Shown here one piece after another: positions 35,303 through 49,206 of a DNA stretch of 64,000 nt (position 1 is the stretch's first letter; every line of letters starts with the position of its first letter). The stretch spans positions 10,478,001 through 10,542,000 of the forward strand of contig OZ316893.1 of NCBI GenBank assembly GCA_973895155.1, written 5' to 3'. Both the position numbers and the translations under genes were made by a program. The notes under the pieces were generated by a model. The model ran no database searches. It saw nothing but the letters and a program-made list of their open reading frames with translations, and was not told the DNA's origin. The DNA is from Marsupella aquatica (lineage: Eukaryota > Marchantiophyta).

Positions 35303-36088
35303 ATGGACAACAGTATGGATGCTCGGCCTGAGTGGGCATGGACAGTAGAAGAATTTGATGTGGATATCCTATTGCAGACAATCCTTGTTGTAAAGACCCC
35401 ATGCCATCAGCACCTGGATACAACCGGGGACAGAAGCTTCCCATGAAGAAGAGGAAGGATAATCCAATGCATGGGAAAAGCAGAATGATGCAGCAAGTGT
35501 GGAAAGCAAGGTCACAACAAAAGAACATGTGGGGTAGGTATCTTGAATGTTGTGGAGGCAACTGCTGAAGATGGGCCAGTAGTTGAGGGCAAGGGGACCG
35601 AGTCAGAAGAATTGACCGACAAAGCAGATCATTGGAGAGACATAGATTTAAGTGATCACTATGCTCAAGCACAAGATGTTGCTTTTCCTGAAGGTCAAGA
35701 TTATCCTGAGTATGAGCCAAGCAGTGATGATGAGTCAAATGTGTCATACCATAGGTTTGGAGATGTTGATTCCCAAAATTCATGTGAACCTCACTGGATG
35801 ACGGACAACTTGAATGATTTTACTAACGCATCGCAAGTGCAACGTTTTCTTGAATTGGCAAACGAGGGTGCAGCCAATGTGTTGGCCACACAAGAAGAAT
35901 CACAACAAAGTACAATCTCGACTATGCTTCACCTTTCACAGGTGATTAGACATTTCATTCACTACGTTGGATTTATGAATCCCAGGTATGAGGGTATGTA
36001 TCTCTTTGATAGTACCCTTTGGACTAAAGTGTTGGTTGATTGTGATGGTTTTGCAGAACAGAATTACTTAGGCAAGATTCAGGAGTGA
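35303..36088 (+). pseudogene. Unknown acidic ORF in MULE-2 core
   Basis: An ATG at 35303 opens a short frame (MDNSMDARPEWAWTVEEFD). From about 35543 another frame is open to a stop at 36086-36088 without its own ATG. That second part is acidic and Ser/Gln-rich (YPEYEPSSDDESNVSYHRF, QVQRFLELANEGAANVLATQ, then IRHFIHYVGFMNPRYEGMY). A GTAGGTATC donor-like site at 35534 and GT at 35940 suggest introns, but I cannot fix the structure. I recognise no domain. It may be a captured host fragment (Pack-MULE style) or an element gene. Codon-like regularity is better than in surrounding DNA. Confidence 0.4.
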
Positions 36089-36782
36089 AGCTGCATGCTG
36101 AACTTGTCAATGTCTTCATAGTTTTTACAGATTGGACTGGTGGTCAAAGGGTGTGACATGCAAAGTGAATTTGTTTAGTGTCACTTTGAGTAAGCATAGA
36201 GACTTGAATTGCGATATGATTTTGATTGCGATATGATTTTGATAGGTAATTTTGTAGTTGTTGCATCAACATTGAGCCAAAATCATAAGGTCATATAAAA
36301 GCTTTAAGACTTGTTACTATGTGCATTCTATAAGATCATTTACATGAATTCAATTGATGCCTTGTTAATTCAATCAATGCCTTGTGTACTAAGCTAAAGA
36401 ATAAAATTGTTGTTTAAGTGACATTGCATAATATTGCCTGATATACTCTACCTAGGTGCTCACATCTTTAAAAAATCACAAAAATGACACCAAGGAAATG
36501 CTCCCGTCTAAGGTGGATATTTCCAAACATGTTTTGGAAAAATAGTATCAAAGAATTGTCTAAGTACCACATGAGTCATTTGCAAAAAACAACTTATAAA
36601 AGATGTCGCCACCCAGATAGCACCCAAATCCATTGGTTCACCTTCCTAAAGTTCAGGTGAAACTATGCTTTGGAGAAAGGCTTTCAATTATGAATAATTC
36701 CAAACAATTGAGAGAAAGAACCAAAAAGAGCAAAACTTAGTGCCTTAAGGACTACTTCCCTTGTATTAATATTTCACAACAT

Positions 36783-38218
36783 GAAATTGTTGGGTATTTA
36801 CTCTTACGTCTTGGTTAGGTATGACGTGGTTGGTACAACAATGTGCGTTGGTACAACTACGTGGTTAGGTATAACTACGTGATTATGTACAACTATGTGG
36901 TTAGGTACAACTACGTGGTTAGGTACAACTAAGTTACACACTATATCATAAGAGGCATGTGTGCTTGAAGAGGTAGAACCAAGGCTCATTGTTATGGAGC
37001 CACTTGAGAGATAGGGAGAGCTTACACTGTGGAGACTCGGTATAGCCGACGGGCTTAGAGTTCAGTAAAGCTCTCTTGTGTGTTCCCGTGGACGTAGCCT
37101 CAAGGAGGTGAACCACGTATCTCTTGTGTCGACTATTGTGCGTTGGATGGTTCATGGGCTTGCCGTTGCGATCGTCGTCTATGCTCAACAATTGGTATCA
37201 GAGCATGCTTGGGAGGTGACGTGTGTTCGTGACGGGATTTCATGACGGTTTTTCCAGCGTTGAGTGTCGGTGGATTTCCCAGAGTTCTGTCGCATGGAAC
37301 TTGGAGTTTATTGGCTCAATGGATAGATCAGGGCAAGAGCTTTCTAACGGTGTGAAGAAATCGCTAAACGGAGCTCGTGGTGCAGAGAGATCTAAGTTTT
37401 TGTCATTCTGGATTTTGTGAAGAAAGTTGGCAATCCACTCGGAGGGAGAAGCGTCAAGTGTTTTGACTCAACGGAGAGATTGAGGCAAGACGATTGTTTT
37501 GAGTCCGGGATTGGCTCTTTGATGCAAAGAGGAAGGCTAAGCAAAATCAATTACCTTGTTGGACTTGGTGACGGCACCAAGTGCAATTGATCAACATTCG
37601 TTGTTGACAAGGTACCATTTTTTTTCTCTTTGAAAAACTGATTCGAAATTGGCTATGGCAATTGAGAGAAATCTGTCATCTTTACCAATTTTTTTCTCCC
37701 TCGTTCTTTCCTCGTTTTGGGTGCTTCTTATATCGATCTTCACCGCCTCGGAGTCTAGTTTCCAAATCTGAAATCAGATCTTGATTTCGTCAAAACCCGA
37801 GTGAGATATCTTGCGTTTGGTGTCGAGGGGTATATTCTGCCGTGTGTATTTTGTGCGCGCGCGACCAGATTTCGACGACGAAGGGTGGTAGGGGGTTTTG
37901 GGTTAGGTAACATTCAAGATGGGTTAGGTACAACTACGTGGTTAGGTACAACTAAGTTGCACACTATATCATAAGAGGCATGTGTGCTTGGAGAGGTAGA
38001 ACCAAGGCTCATTGTTATGGAGCCACTTGAGAGATACGGAGAGCTTACATTGTGGAGATTCGGTATAGTCGACGGGCTTAGAGTTCAGTAAAGCTCTCTT
38101 GTGTGTTCCCGTGGACGTAACCTCAAGGACGTGAACCACGTATCTCTTGTGTCGACTATTGTGCGTTGGATGGTTCATGGGCTTGCTGTTGCGATCGTCG
38201 TCTATGCTCAACAGAAAC
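36783..38218. mobile_element. TRIM-like LTR retroelement inside MULE-2
   Basis: The left LTR is about 36788-37190 (TGTTGGGTATTT to ATGCTCAACA). It is followed at once by a primer site TGGTATCAGAGC (37193-37204) complementary to the 3' end of initiator methionine tRNA. A purine tract AAGGGTGGTAGGGGG (about 37881-37895) precedes the right LTR, about 37899-38213. The shared LTR part, including GAGAGATAGGGAGAGCTTAC and TTCCCGTGGACGTAGCCTCA, differs by few bases. The left LTR has extra GGTTAGGTACAACTACGT repeats. Flanks GAAAT/GAAAC are a near-perfect 5-bp target duplication that splits the MULE-2 arm. The internal region is about 0.7 kb without gag or pol. Confidence 0.85.
36820..36945. repeat. 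Short tandem repeat in the left LTR
   Basis: The phrase GTGGTTAGGTACAACTAC and close variants recur about six times. The right LTR has only two to three copies, so the array length differs between the two LTRs of one element. Confidence 0.75.
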
Positions 38219-38924
38219 AAGTGAATATGGGCAGCGAATATGTGAGTAAGAAGTGCTAAATACTTAGTACATAAATTCTATAAGTATTTCCAAATAAAAG
38301 TACATTGAATTGCTTCTAGACAGTACATCTTGTGGACTGACTTATAAAGTATAGTACATTACAATTAAAAATGGAAAAACTAAATATGACAGGTCCAGAG
38401 AAAGGGTTGCAGGGACAAGGGGCCCCATTAAGTATATTTGAAAAGTTGGGGGCTCCTCAGGAATATCTTTCATTAGAGGGGCCCCATCAAGTATTTTCCT
38501 GGTCACCAATGTGTTCTCGATAATAAATATGAACTGATCAATACACCTATGTATGTGTGTATTGTTGTTGGATTTAGTAAAAAATATCCAATATTGCTTG
38601 ATTTTTTGTTCTCTTTGAAGACTACACGCTTGCATGATCTGTTTCAAAAGTGAACAGAGTAGACAAGAATGCACAAACCATGATTGGATGATATACATGC
38701 CGCACAATGTATTCATTACTCAGGGTGCAAAAATTGTATGCATGACTCCGCAGACTACAAATGGACAAAAGCATTTTTACCTTGTATACATGGTGGACAT
38801 TGCATTCCAAGGTCGCACTTAAACAAAGTTATGACTCCCCTGTCGGGCTCCCCTGCCTTACATACAGCCACCAAGGTGGCTCTAATGGACAAAACCAAAT
38901 AATGTTGAACATAGAATGATGTGT

Positions 38925-39265
38925 GTCTTGTATACAATATCCACGTTGTATTCAGATCTCACAATTAGAAAAAAAATTCATTTCCTCCAACTTTACAAAG
39001 ACGCCCCCCGCCGAAGCCTACCCAAATGGATAAAACCTACAACATTCAAAATAGAATATAGTATGATTTGTGATGTATACACTTTGCACGTTGTATTCAG
39101 ATTTTGTACTTACAGAAAACTTCATTTCCTCCGACTTTACAAAGACACCCTCCCCCCCTACCCGCCGAAGCCTGCCCAAATGGACAAAACCTACAATATT
39201 CAACATAGAAGTATGATTTGTGATGTATAGATGTTGCATGTTGTATTCATATTTCACACTTAGAA
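38925..39265. repeat. ~140-bp tandem array in relic B
   Basis: Units contain TTGTATTCAGAT, ACTTTACAAAGAC, CCGCCGAAGCCTACCCAAAT and GGATAAAACC. This is the same array as in MULE-1 at 19.75-20.35 kb, with substantial divergence. Confidence 0.8.
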
Positions 39266-39538
39266 ACTTTTAGTTTGTTTGACAATGCATATGGTTGATG
39301 TTTGTATGCATTGTGGTCAATGTACACATTGATTCACTTGGAACTGCGATCATAGTTGACCTCATTTGGCAACACGGTCAAAAATTGAAGAATAGTAGAA
39401 CATGTTGCGTTTTACAGTGACAATCTCGCATTATAAAAACTACACAATGAGTTAAAAGAACATCTCACACGAAATGGTACCTCTGGTAGGCCCGGAGGTC
39501 CATTGGGGGACAGTGTGTAACTTTTGGTCTATTAAGAG

Positions 39539-41000
39539 TGATGAACCTTGCCACCTAGCGCCCTCACCAATCCCAACACCCATGCCTAAGTGCCCTTGGT
39601 GCCCAAACCCCTCCATGGAACTCCTTGAGCAAGCAACTTAATGCCCTTTGCACCACCACCAGCCCTGCCAGTAGCAACTCCCATACAAAGCGCACTTGCC
39701 CTCTAACATGACCATCGCTCAACGATCCTCACATTATGTACTATAAACAACCAAGTACCCCCGTAAGTAACCCAGCAGGATCTAGATCTCCCCTAATCTA
39801 GCATCCTAACTCTAGCTCAACAGACATTGGTAAGTAGGTCAACAATAGGTCCTCCCTTTGCCATCAGGTGGAACTAGAGCCGACACCCACTGTTCGTCCA
39901 GAATAGCCCCTCTTCGGGTGCAGCCCGGGTTCCCCCTTGTACCTATCCATCATCAAATGACCGCCCTCCATCACCAACTGATCGCTCTGCCCCCAGGACA
40001 TGTTCATGGCCCAAATAGCGTAGCTTGTCATAAAGCTTCTCCCGGGGCTTGTCCCAACACGTCGGGACCATAATAGTCCCAACTCTAATAACCAACTCTC
40101 GATTCTCCCCCCATTGATAGCCTAGGGGCCAAGTGCACTTGGAACTCAACCTCCACGCCTACTTGGCCTTGTCTCCCCAACGCAAGATCCCTTGAGAGAC
40201 TGAACGCGGTTTGGCTGCTATTTTGGCAGGATTCGACAAGTGGGTGAGATAGCCCCCACAAACCCCAAGAATCCATTGCACACCTAGACTCAGTTGAGCT
40301 TTCCAACGCACCCAAGAAGTCATCCAACGGACTTCCCGTTGGGAAGTTATTGTCGTTTCCATTTGGCATTTTCCCGTAGTGTTGCGACCACTGCGGCTCA
40401 CGACTTCGGCTCGTCCTTAGCCCCCAGGGAGACACCACTCCCCTCATATATGCTTTTGGAGACCTGCCACCGCCAGACCTACTTTGGTCCCCCACCTGGA
40501 CCCCAACCCGCATGTCTAGGCATGCCACCAATTGGCTATGCCCATAACTTTCTAGTTAGACGTCTGTAGGCAGAGTGCCTTAGCTTGTTGTGATTGGGCC
40601 GACCCAGTGCTCATGCCTAGGCCCTCAGAACCCATTATTGCCCAGGGCTCCTGAGCGGCCAAACCTAGGTCGGGCCGTAACTCGTGCCCCAAGCGTTCGG
40701 TGTGCATGAAGTAAACTCCATTAGCCTTGGGCCCAAGAGGAGCTCTCACTCACGCCATCATAACTCGTCGTCTGTCCGGTCCCATTATCCGATCAGTCCT
40801 CAGCTAGTCTAAGTCATTAGTGTGTGTCACCAGCTTAACGTCTTGCCTTCGCCAGTGTCACGCCCCATTGCCCACAAGTCTCCCATGCTAAGTCCTCCCC
40901 GGATAGCCGTTCCGGGCTTAGACCATAGGGGAGCTCGGCATCAGAGTCAGCGACGCCGGAGCTAAGTGTTAAGGTAGTCGAGTTCCGCGACTTTAAATAA
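39539..41000. mobile_element. GC-rich insertion in relic B terminal repeat
   Basis: About 1.46 kb separates two halves of one MULE-1-type terminal repeat. Its base composition is clearly richer in G and C than the neighbours. No TG..CA ends or target duplication could be fixed. On the minus strand the phrase ATGGGGCGTGACA near 40860-40872 resembles the purine tract and LTR start of gypsy elements, and several long open frames exist there (for example 40531-40085). It may be an LTR-element fragment in reverse orientation; I cannot classify it. Confidence 0.5.
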
Positions 41001-41038
41001 AAAAAGTTGCATTTGGAGGTCCATTAAGTATATCTCTC

Positions 41039-43844
41039 ATTAGGGGTTCTCAAATATTTGACACTTTTCGTAGTCCGCAGCCCGACACTTGGGCCCGGAA
41101 GATAGACTAACCGCCGATGGAGATTACAGAGTTAGACGCCGATAAGGTTTGATAAAGTCAGTTCCAGAGGGCCGGCTTTGGACCCAGGTGTAATATTTAG
41201 TGTACACCAAATGCTTCACAAGCCCACCAACACGCCCAGTCGTCTCTAGGAGAACCTTCTCAGTCACCATATACATGACAAACAATTGATTTAGCCACAT
41301 TCCCTTCAATGTGCATGGGATCCAGCAAATGTCGATTGAATTAGAAGATCCTGTGAGAGGCACAGCATGGTAGGGATGCACAAGTTATACACTTGAAATC
41401 TTGGAATTTGAAATCTATAGTGTGAATCACCAACAGCAGATATTGGCATAATTAAAGGTTGCATGTACCTTCCAATATGGAAGGTAAAAATAAAACCGAC
41501 GGACTGGTGATACTAGACCTATCAGCTGGTATTGTACACCTGACACCCCATCCCATGTTTGCAACCAATACTCTCCAGGCATCCTTCCCATGTGGCATTG
41601 GAAGTGTGTTTCTGTGATATATGCATATAACACTTCAAAAGAGCAGAAGATATTCTGATAATTAAAATACTGATATCCAACAAGTCAAAAAGTGGGGTAG
41701 AGTTGGCCATGGTAAGCCTAAACCATGGTAGAGTTTGTTAACTTCAAGTTAACAAAACGTTTTCAACCCAGTACAATTAGTGTCGACATGTCTTCAACCT
41801 TGATGAAAGACTTCTCCAAGATCTATGGGCTGGATACCATGTCAAGACTATGGCAAGCTCCAATTCATGAGCAGTGGCAGCAGAGGAAATTGCAATTGCG
41901 GCTGAGGATCGTACGAGATGGAGATAGAGAGGACGGTAGATGTTGTTTGGCCCAAGAAGCACGAGAGTGAACGGGAAAAGCACCAGACACAGTCAATAAC
42001 TCAGATGCTGCATCTCCCTCCCAAGCATATCAACAGATTGCTCATTCTGTTGATGTTGAGCAATTAAAGGGAGAGATCGAAGGCACTATTGAAGGTCATC
42101 AAGCCTCAGAACACGTCTGTCAATTTTATCCGAGGTAAAGCAGGAGTAGATGAATTTGCTGCAACAAAGGGAAAGGCTATTTGACTCTTGCTCTAAGTAA
42201 TGGATTATATATTTGAGTCCTTTTGCTGTAGTTGTTCGCATTGATGAATTTTATTTTAGGTTGCGAGTCAGTAGGTGGAGTTGATCAAGGTGAAGAGCCA
42301 ACTGAACTGAAATGGTTATCTACACTTGGAGGAATGTTGGATTCAATTCCTTGAATGCAAAGACAGCACCTCGGGCAATATCAGAAATCTGCTGCTGCCA
42401 ATCATAACAGCCGTGAAGGGTTTGCACCAAGTGGCTCTTATTGCTGGCAATGAGTTGGTCAAAGGGGTTAGTGACTGCTAAGTGGACAATATTGTCAAGG
42501 CTCAACAGGGCCAGGGAAGGAGAAGCAAGTTGTCAGTGGGCACAATGACAAGGCTGTTGACGAGGGAGGTAAGCACCAACTGGTTGGCAAGCATCACATT
42601 GTGAAATTGGTCCAAAAACCCTGTCCACTAAGCAAACTTAGCAAGGGTAAAGGAAGAAAGCTGTGGTGCAGCTGATACCTAATGAGGCGTGGACCAAAGT
42701 TTTTGACAATTACAAGACCGTGTCCCAAATTCTCCATTCACTCAAGGTAACAAGCACCATCTGAGGCACAGCCTGCCAACTTACCTCGGGAGTCAGCAAC
42801 CCTGAATCTGGTGAGATAGCAACTGACCTTAAAAAATCTTGACCTCATGAACAACTTGATGAATACTCCCAGCCGGAAATGCATGAATGTCTTGCAAGTT
42901 CGAATGGATGCATCTGTTCCTACAGAGCCTAAAGGGAGAGCCTTTCAGGGAAATGGATCAAACTCAGATCGAAGGATGAAATGTGTGTCCACCACGACTA
43001 GCAACAGCATCAGCAGACTTGACAAAGGCATGTCAAGTGAAGTAAACAAGGGTAAGTTCAAAAAGGGCCCAGAACTTGAAAGGGCAAGAGGATGACATGG
43101 CTGCCATTTTGAATGAATTGAAGACGGGAGGTGACGATAGAAAGTTGAGTCTACGGAGAAATGGCAGGTGACGTTATGGACACTAGTAGAAAAGCCGGTT
43201 TACTCAACCTGACAGTTCTGACATGCATTTTCATACTTTACTAGCCTGGACCTAGGAAAGGCTCCCCCTATTCAGACTCCCCACGTGTCCTTAAAATAAT
43301 TCTGAAAAATAACCTGAGTAGACTGAGCCTGAGTGACTCTGTATCTTAAGCTACAACTCTCCCTCTCAGAGATTAATCACGTGTCTCAAGTTACAATCTA
43401 GGAACACTCAGCTAACGAGTGCAGGCCTTCATATCAAACGGAACCCTCAAGCTAACCAGTGCAAGCCTTGATATTAAACAGAACCTGACAACTCCCAGAC
43501 AACTCTCAAGCTCACCGTCCCTTTGGCGCCCACTCCAAGAGATCAGCAACCCTTGGTACCCACTCTAGAGATCATTAAGGTGTCTCGAGTAACACGTCCA
43601 AGTTACTCATATATTTCTAAGACCTGTCACCCCACAACACCTTTGCTCCCATATGAATTGTCCCCAGCAAAAAGAGCTTTATCAGGTTCACTCTCAGGCC
43701 TACATGCCGGCTTGGAAAAACTAGTAGCAACAGTGTTTCACAAAGCCGGGTCCACTGGAACTGCTCTTGTACTTCCATGCCGGCTTGGAAACACTAGTAT
43801 GAAGAGTGTTTCACTGTCTCCCAACGGATTCACAACCAAACGCT
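41039..43844. other. Degenerate coding-like DNA, no recognisable gene
   Basis: Plus-strand stretches at about 41760-42136 (ending in a GAGGTAAAG donor-like site), 42480-42660 and 42845-43095 have coding-like composition, Gln/Lys-rich, with frequent stops. They may be remains of a retroelement gag or a captured gene. An imperfect repeat of CATGCCGGCTTGGAAA occurs at about 43711 and 43780. No family is recognised. Confidence 0.4.
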
Positions 43845-45394
43845 GTTTACTTGTCACAGTTGAGTGCATCTAAGGTCCAGGCTTGGCTTTCCTGGAAGTT
43901 CGCTCTGGCGATGCCGTGGTGGGAATAAAGTAAAAGAACGCGACGGGAGAAGGGGTTTTACTATATAACAATGCAAAAGAACCAAAAACCCCTAACCCGG
44001 AGAGAGGTCCCGAAGGCAAAGCTACCAGAAGGGAGGGGAAAGAGCCCACAGGCGACCGAAGAGTCATGGGCTAATAATCAAAGATGGTCTCGTGGCTCCA
44101 ACAAGAATTATAAAAATGGTCTTGTCATCAGCCACCCCGGAAGCAAAGTACATTGTAAGGTATTGCCTACTGGTAAAGTCCATCCCCAATTCTTTGACTG
44201 CAATCATACATTGGCGATTATCCACAGTCAAGAAAGTAACGACATTTATTGCATTTGTCAAGTCAATTGTGCTAAAGCTTCTGGAAATGCTTTAATCGCA
44301 GCTGGATCTGGCCAGAGTATCAGGAAAGCAATTTCACTGTGCTTTCTACTTTGAAAAGGGCCCATTACCAGAATGTTTTTCCTATCATTGCTATATGGTT
44401 GAAAAACAAGATTGCCCATCTTTTATTTTATATTAAAAGGAATACGATCCGCCAAACCTAATTCAAAACCCAGATGCAGGTGAAATATTATCCCAGAATT
44501 GCTCCGATACTTTTGTGATCTCCACACATCGTTTTAATAGATCCAACCAAAAAATATATTCAATAGAACAGCAATAGAACAGCAATAGAATAGCAATAGA
44601 ATAGCCCCTTCTTAAAAAATTATCGAGCATATATGTAATCGGTCTCAGAACTATACAGTCAGACAGCCAAAACGTTGCTGCCAGGGTCAGTTCAGCTCTG
44701 AGTGGCAGAACTTACCGTCCATATTTTGAAGTACTTACACACTCGCAAGAACTACCAGTTTCGTAAACATGCCCAAATGTTTAGAAATTGTTCCTTCGTT
44801 GTACACAGGTTCAGGGAAACAGCGGAGTAGGCAATCGTGCCCTACCCCATGTAAAGGTCATGTTCGTCTTCTACGCTCGGAACGTAATCAGACAAATGAA
44901 CCTGAAAATCGCATATATTGTCCGACACACAGTTCTAGAGGGCACGAGTCATCGGACACCGCAAACACCGTTCAGATTCAATGGCATTGCAGCAGAAAAA
45001 CCAGACAGACATCTGCCAGCAGTGGCAGATTAATAAGGGACAAGAGGGTAGTCGCAAGGCACCCAAAACAACCCGGCAAAGCGGACATATCCAGCGCAGC
45101 GAGAACAGAACTGAGAAGTGCAACGATCTAAGAACGAAACCAAAAACTATTTGGAGGTTGTATTCTTCACTAGAAGCCTGGAAGATACGTAAACTACCGA
45201 TTGGCCAGAATAAAACAGTAAAATTGGTGACCTTCGACGTACACTTCAACGACCAAGCATAATTTCCACGTTCCTATCCACGAAGGAAGGTGCTTAGCAA
45301 ATACACGGAAACAATGGTGTATTACCCATCAGGTGATTAAAAAAGTGCAACTAAACGCCGTACACTCGTGAGTTGCTTAAATCTGAACGCTAGT

Positions 45395-47250
<1,856 letters not shown>

Positions 47251-47445
47251 TCACCTTGTCTCAGCTTCCTGCGTCTGAGCGTCTCGCACCGTAAAACAAC
47301 GCCAGACGGGACTCAATTAACGCCGCTCCACGCCACAACACAGTGTACTTGGTGTAGCTACGCAACAAATCGCCGATGAGCTCTGTTCTAAATGTTGTGC
47401 CGATGCGCGATCCTGCACCACCCTCACAGCCTCACCTCACTGCCT

Positions 47446-47466
47446 CACAGCAGCAGCAGCAGCAGT
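47446..47466. repeat. (CAG)n microsatellite upstream of calmodulin 1
   Basis: Seven consecutive CAG triplets about 260 bp upstream of the calmodulin start codon, in the presumed 5' untranslated or promoter region. Absent from copy 2. Confidence 0.85.
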
Positions 47467-47944
47467 GGACCAACTACTGTGTATCGAATCCCGATCACAG
47501 CACCACCGATGAGCACGCCCTTCGTAGTTCAGCACTTCAGTAGCAGTAGCAATGCTCGACACGAAGAAGACATGGAGCGGCATTCCCAGGCTCGCGAAAA
47601 ATGCGAAATACAAGAATGATCTCGCTTGCAGAGTGGCAGGCAGAGACAGAGACAGACACAGACACGCACGCACCCCCACACGCGGGATTATCACGCAGGC
47701 TGCACGAAGACGCGCAAACTCGATCCGACCGTACGCCCCTCTCCTTCCAAGAAACCACCTCTCACTCGCTCGCTGCCTCCCTCCCCCCGCGTCGTCAACA
47801 GCCTCCTGCCTCCCCCCTACTCTCTAGGGTACCCGGGCTAGGGTCTAACCCATGTGGCCCTCACCGGCTGACCGGCTAGTAATGGACGTACTGTACTGTA
47901 GTTACATGTCGGGTGACCATGGGGATAGTAATGACTAATGAGAA

Positions 47945-48150
47945 GCAGCCAGTACTTATACGATAAGATAATACCCATTCATGGTTTTGTTCATTACTTA
48001 TACGATACGATAAGATAATAACCATTCATTTTGTTCATTACTTATATACGATAAGCTAAGATAATAACCATTCATTCTGTTCATTACTTGTACGATACGA
48101 TACGATACGATACGATACGATAATAACCATTCATTGTTCATTACTTATAC
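47945..48150. repeat. ATACGATAAGATAATAACC minisatellite
   Basis: Four units of about 45 bp share TTCATTACTTATACGATAAG and ATAATACCCATTCAT. One unit contains a run of five TACGA pentamers at about 48094-48120. Confidence 0.9.
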
Positions 48151-48159
48151 GATAAGATC

Positions 48160-49206
48160 ATGTCTGTCAGGTCTAGGGTTACCAGCCTACACTAGTATTG
48201 TTAGCCTCTAACCCTGTGATCAAAAAGTGAGGAAAACCCTGACCCGTGGTAACAAAGAAAGCTTTTTGAGTTCTTGGAGCAGGGTTCTAAACTATAACCC
48301 CTGCTGAAATCTCCATTAGGGTGGATAAGTAGTGTTCAGAAAAAGCCACTTTGGGGCAGGAGATTATTGAAATAGTATCTGCTTCCAAAAATGGTTACCA
48401 AACTGTAACCTGCATTCCCTACAGAAATTATGGTGGAGGGGTGTCACTTGTACCTTGTGTTTTAGTTCAAATTTGATAATCCCCAGGCTAAGTAGACAGG
48501 GTTTTGTGACTCACTTGTAGAGTAATGTCTCATAACCTTCTATAGAAATACAAAAAAGAACATGTGAAGTATTTATGTGAAATATAACCCATGCAAAAGA
48601 ACATAAAGCATCAGACTGGGATACATGATGTGGCCATGAACTAACAAGCATAAGCCACAAGTGTAATTGTATTCTATTCTTGACCTGAAAAATTGCAGCC
48701 AAAATTGGATAACTATTTGGGGCTAGAAATCTCATAACCCCTAGGCAAGGCTGACAGGGGCAGTGGGGCCAGTGGCTCATTACCATCCATAGAAACACAA
48801 AAAAAATAAAAATAAGAGGTTTCTGTTCACTCTCAAAGTTGTCCTCAGTGTTGTGCGGACCAGAGTACCATAAAATCTCTGGACTCTCTCCTGATGTTCT
48901 GTTTTGAGTGCATTTTGTATACAATGTAGTACTATTTGGCATTGTGCAATATGAGAGCTTTGGCATGGTGAAATGTAATGCCCCCAAAATGAGAGCTTCA
49001 GCTCAAGACTTATGAGGGATGGTCTATTGTTATTATTGATCATAAAACTTTAATAGTACTTATTATGTTTAATCTTGACTTTAAGAAATAAAGGATGTTC
49101 CCTTACAATGTACTGCATTCTATTAGATATTGTTCTAGTCTTGTGATTCATAAGCTAACCACAGTTAGGCTAACTCGGGTTAGGACTTAGCTAAAGTTAG
49201 CGGTAG
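48160..49206. other. Intergenic with dispersed repeat phrases
   Basis: No gene supported. Phrases with TAACCCTG, GTAACCTGCATTCC and GATCAAAAAGTGAGGAAAA recall the foldback near 33.3 kb and a segment near 61.3 kb. The block CCCAGGCTAAGTAGACAGGG to ATAGAAATACAAAAAA (about 48482-48555) is repeated in altered form at about 48723-48800. Confidence 0.45.

Larger units (their letters stand above)
34170..38511. mobile_element. MULE-2: long-inverted-repeat Mutator-like element
   Basis: The body is 34180-38501 (4,322 bp), flanked by identical 10-bp repeats GTCACCAATG (34170-34179 and 38502-38511). Ends read CAGGAAAATACTTGATGGGG on both strands. The inverted arms are exceptionally long: about 34180-35093 pairs with 38501-38214 plus about 36787-36178, the right arm being split by an LTR element. 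About 1.1 kb of unique DNA between the arms holds an unknown coding-like segment. No transposase gene is present, so it is non-autonomous. The insertion site lies inside relic B. Confidence 0.92.
33664..41038. mobile_element. MULE-1 relative, truncated and nested (relic B)
   Basis: The left segment (33664-34179) matches MULE-1 from the last codons of the RPA-like gene (ATGATTTCAAAGTTTC, TTTGTCCACCATCGAAT) through the following 400 bp. After the MULE-2 insertion the match resumes at 38502 (GTCACCAATGTGTTC, TAATAAATATGAA), equal to MULE-1 near 19755. It continues through the tandem array and jumps near 39265 to the right end (TTTTACAGTGACAATCTCGC, CACACGAAATGGTACCTCTG). The terminal repeat is interrupted at 39538 and resumes near 41001, ending CATTAAGTATATCTCTC at 41038. 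The transposase, most of the cargo and the left terminus are gone. Confidence 0.8.

Noticed and set aside
40085-40749. Long minus-strand frames in the GC-rich insertion
   Set aside because: High GC content lengthens chance frames; no motif of reverse transcriptase, protease or integrase was recognised.
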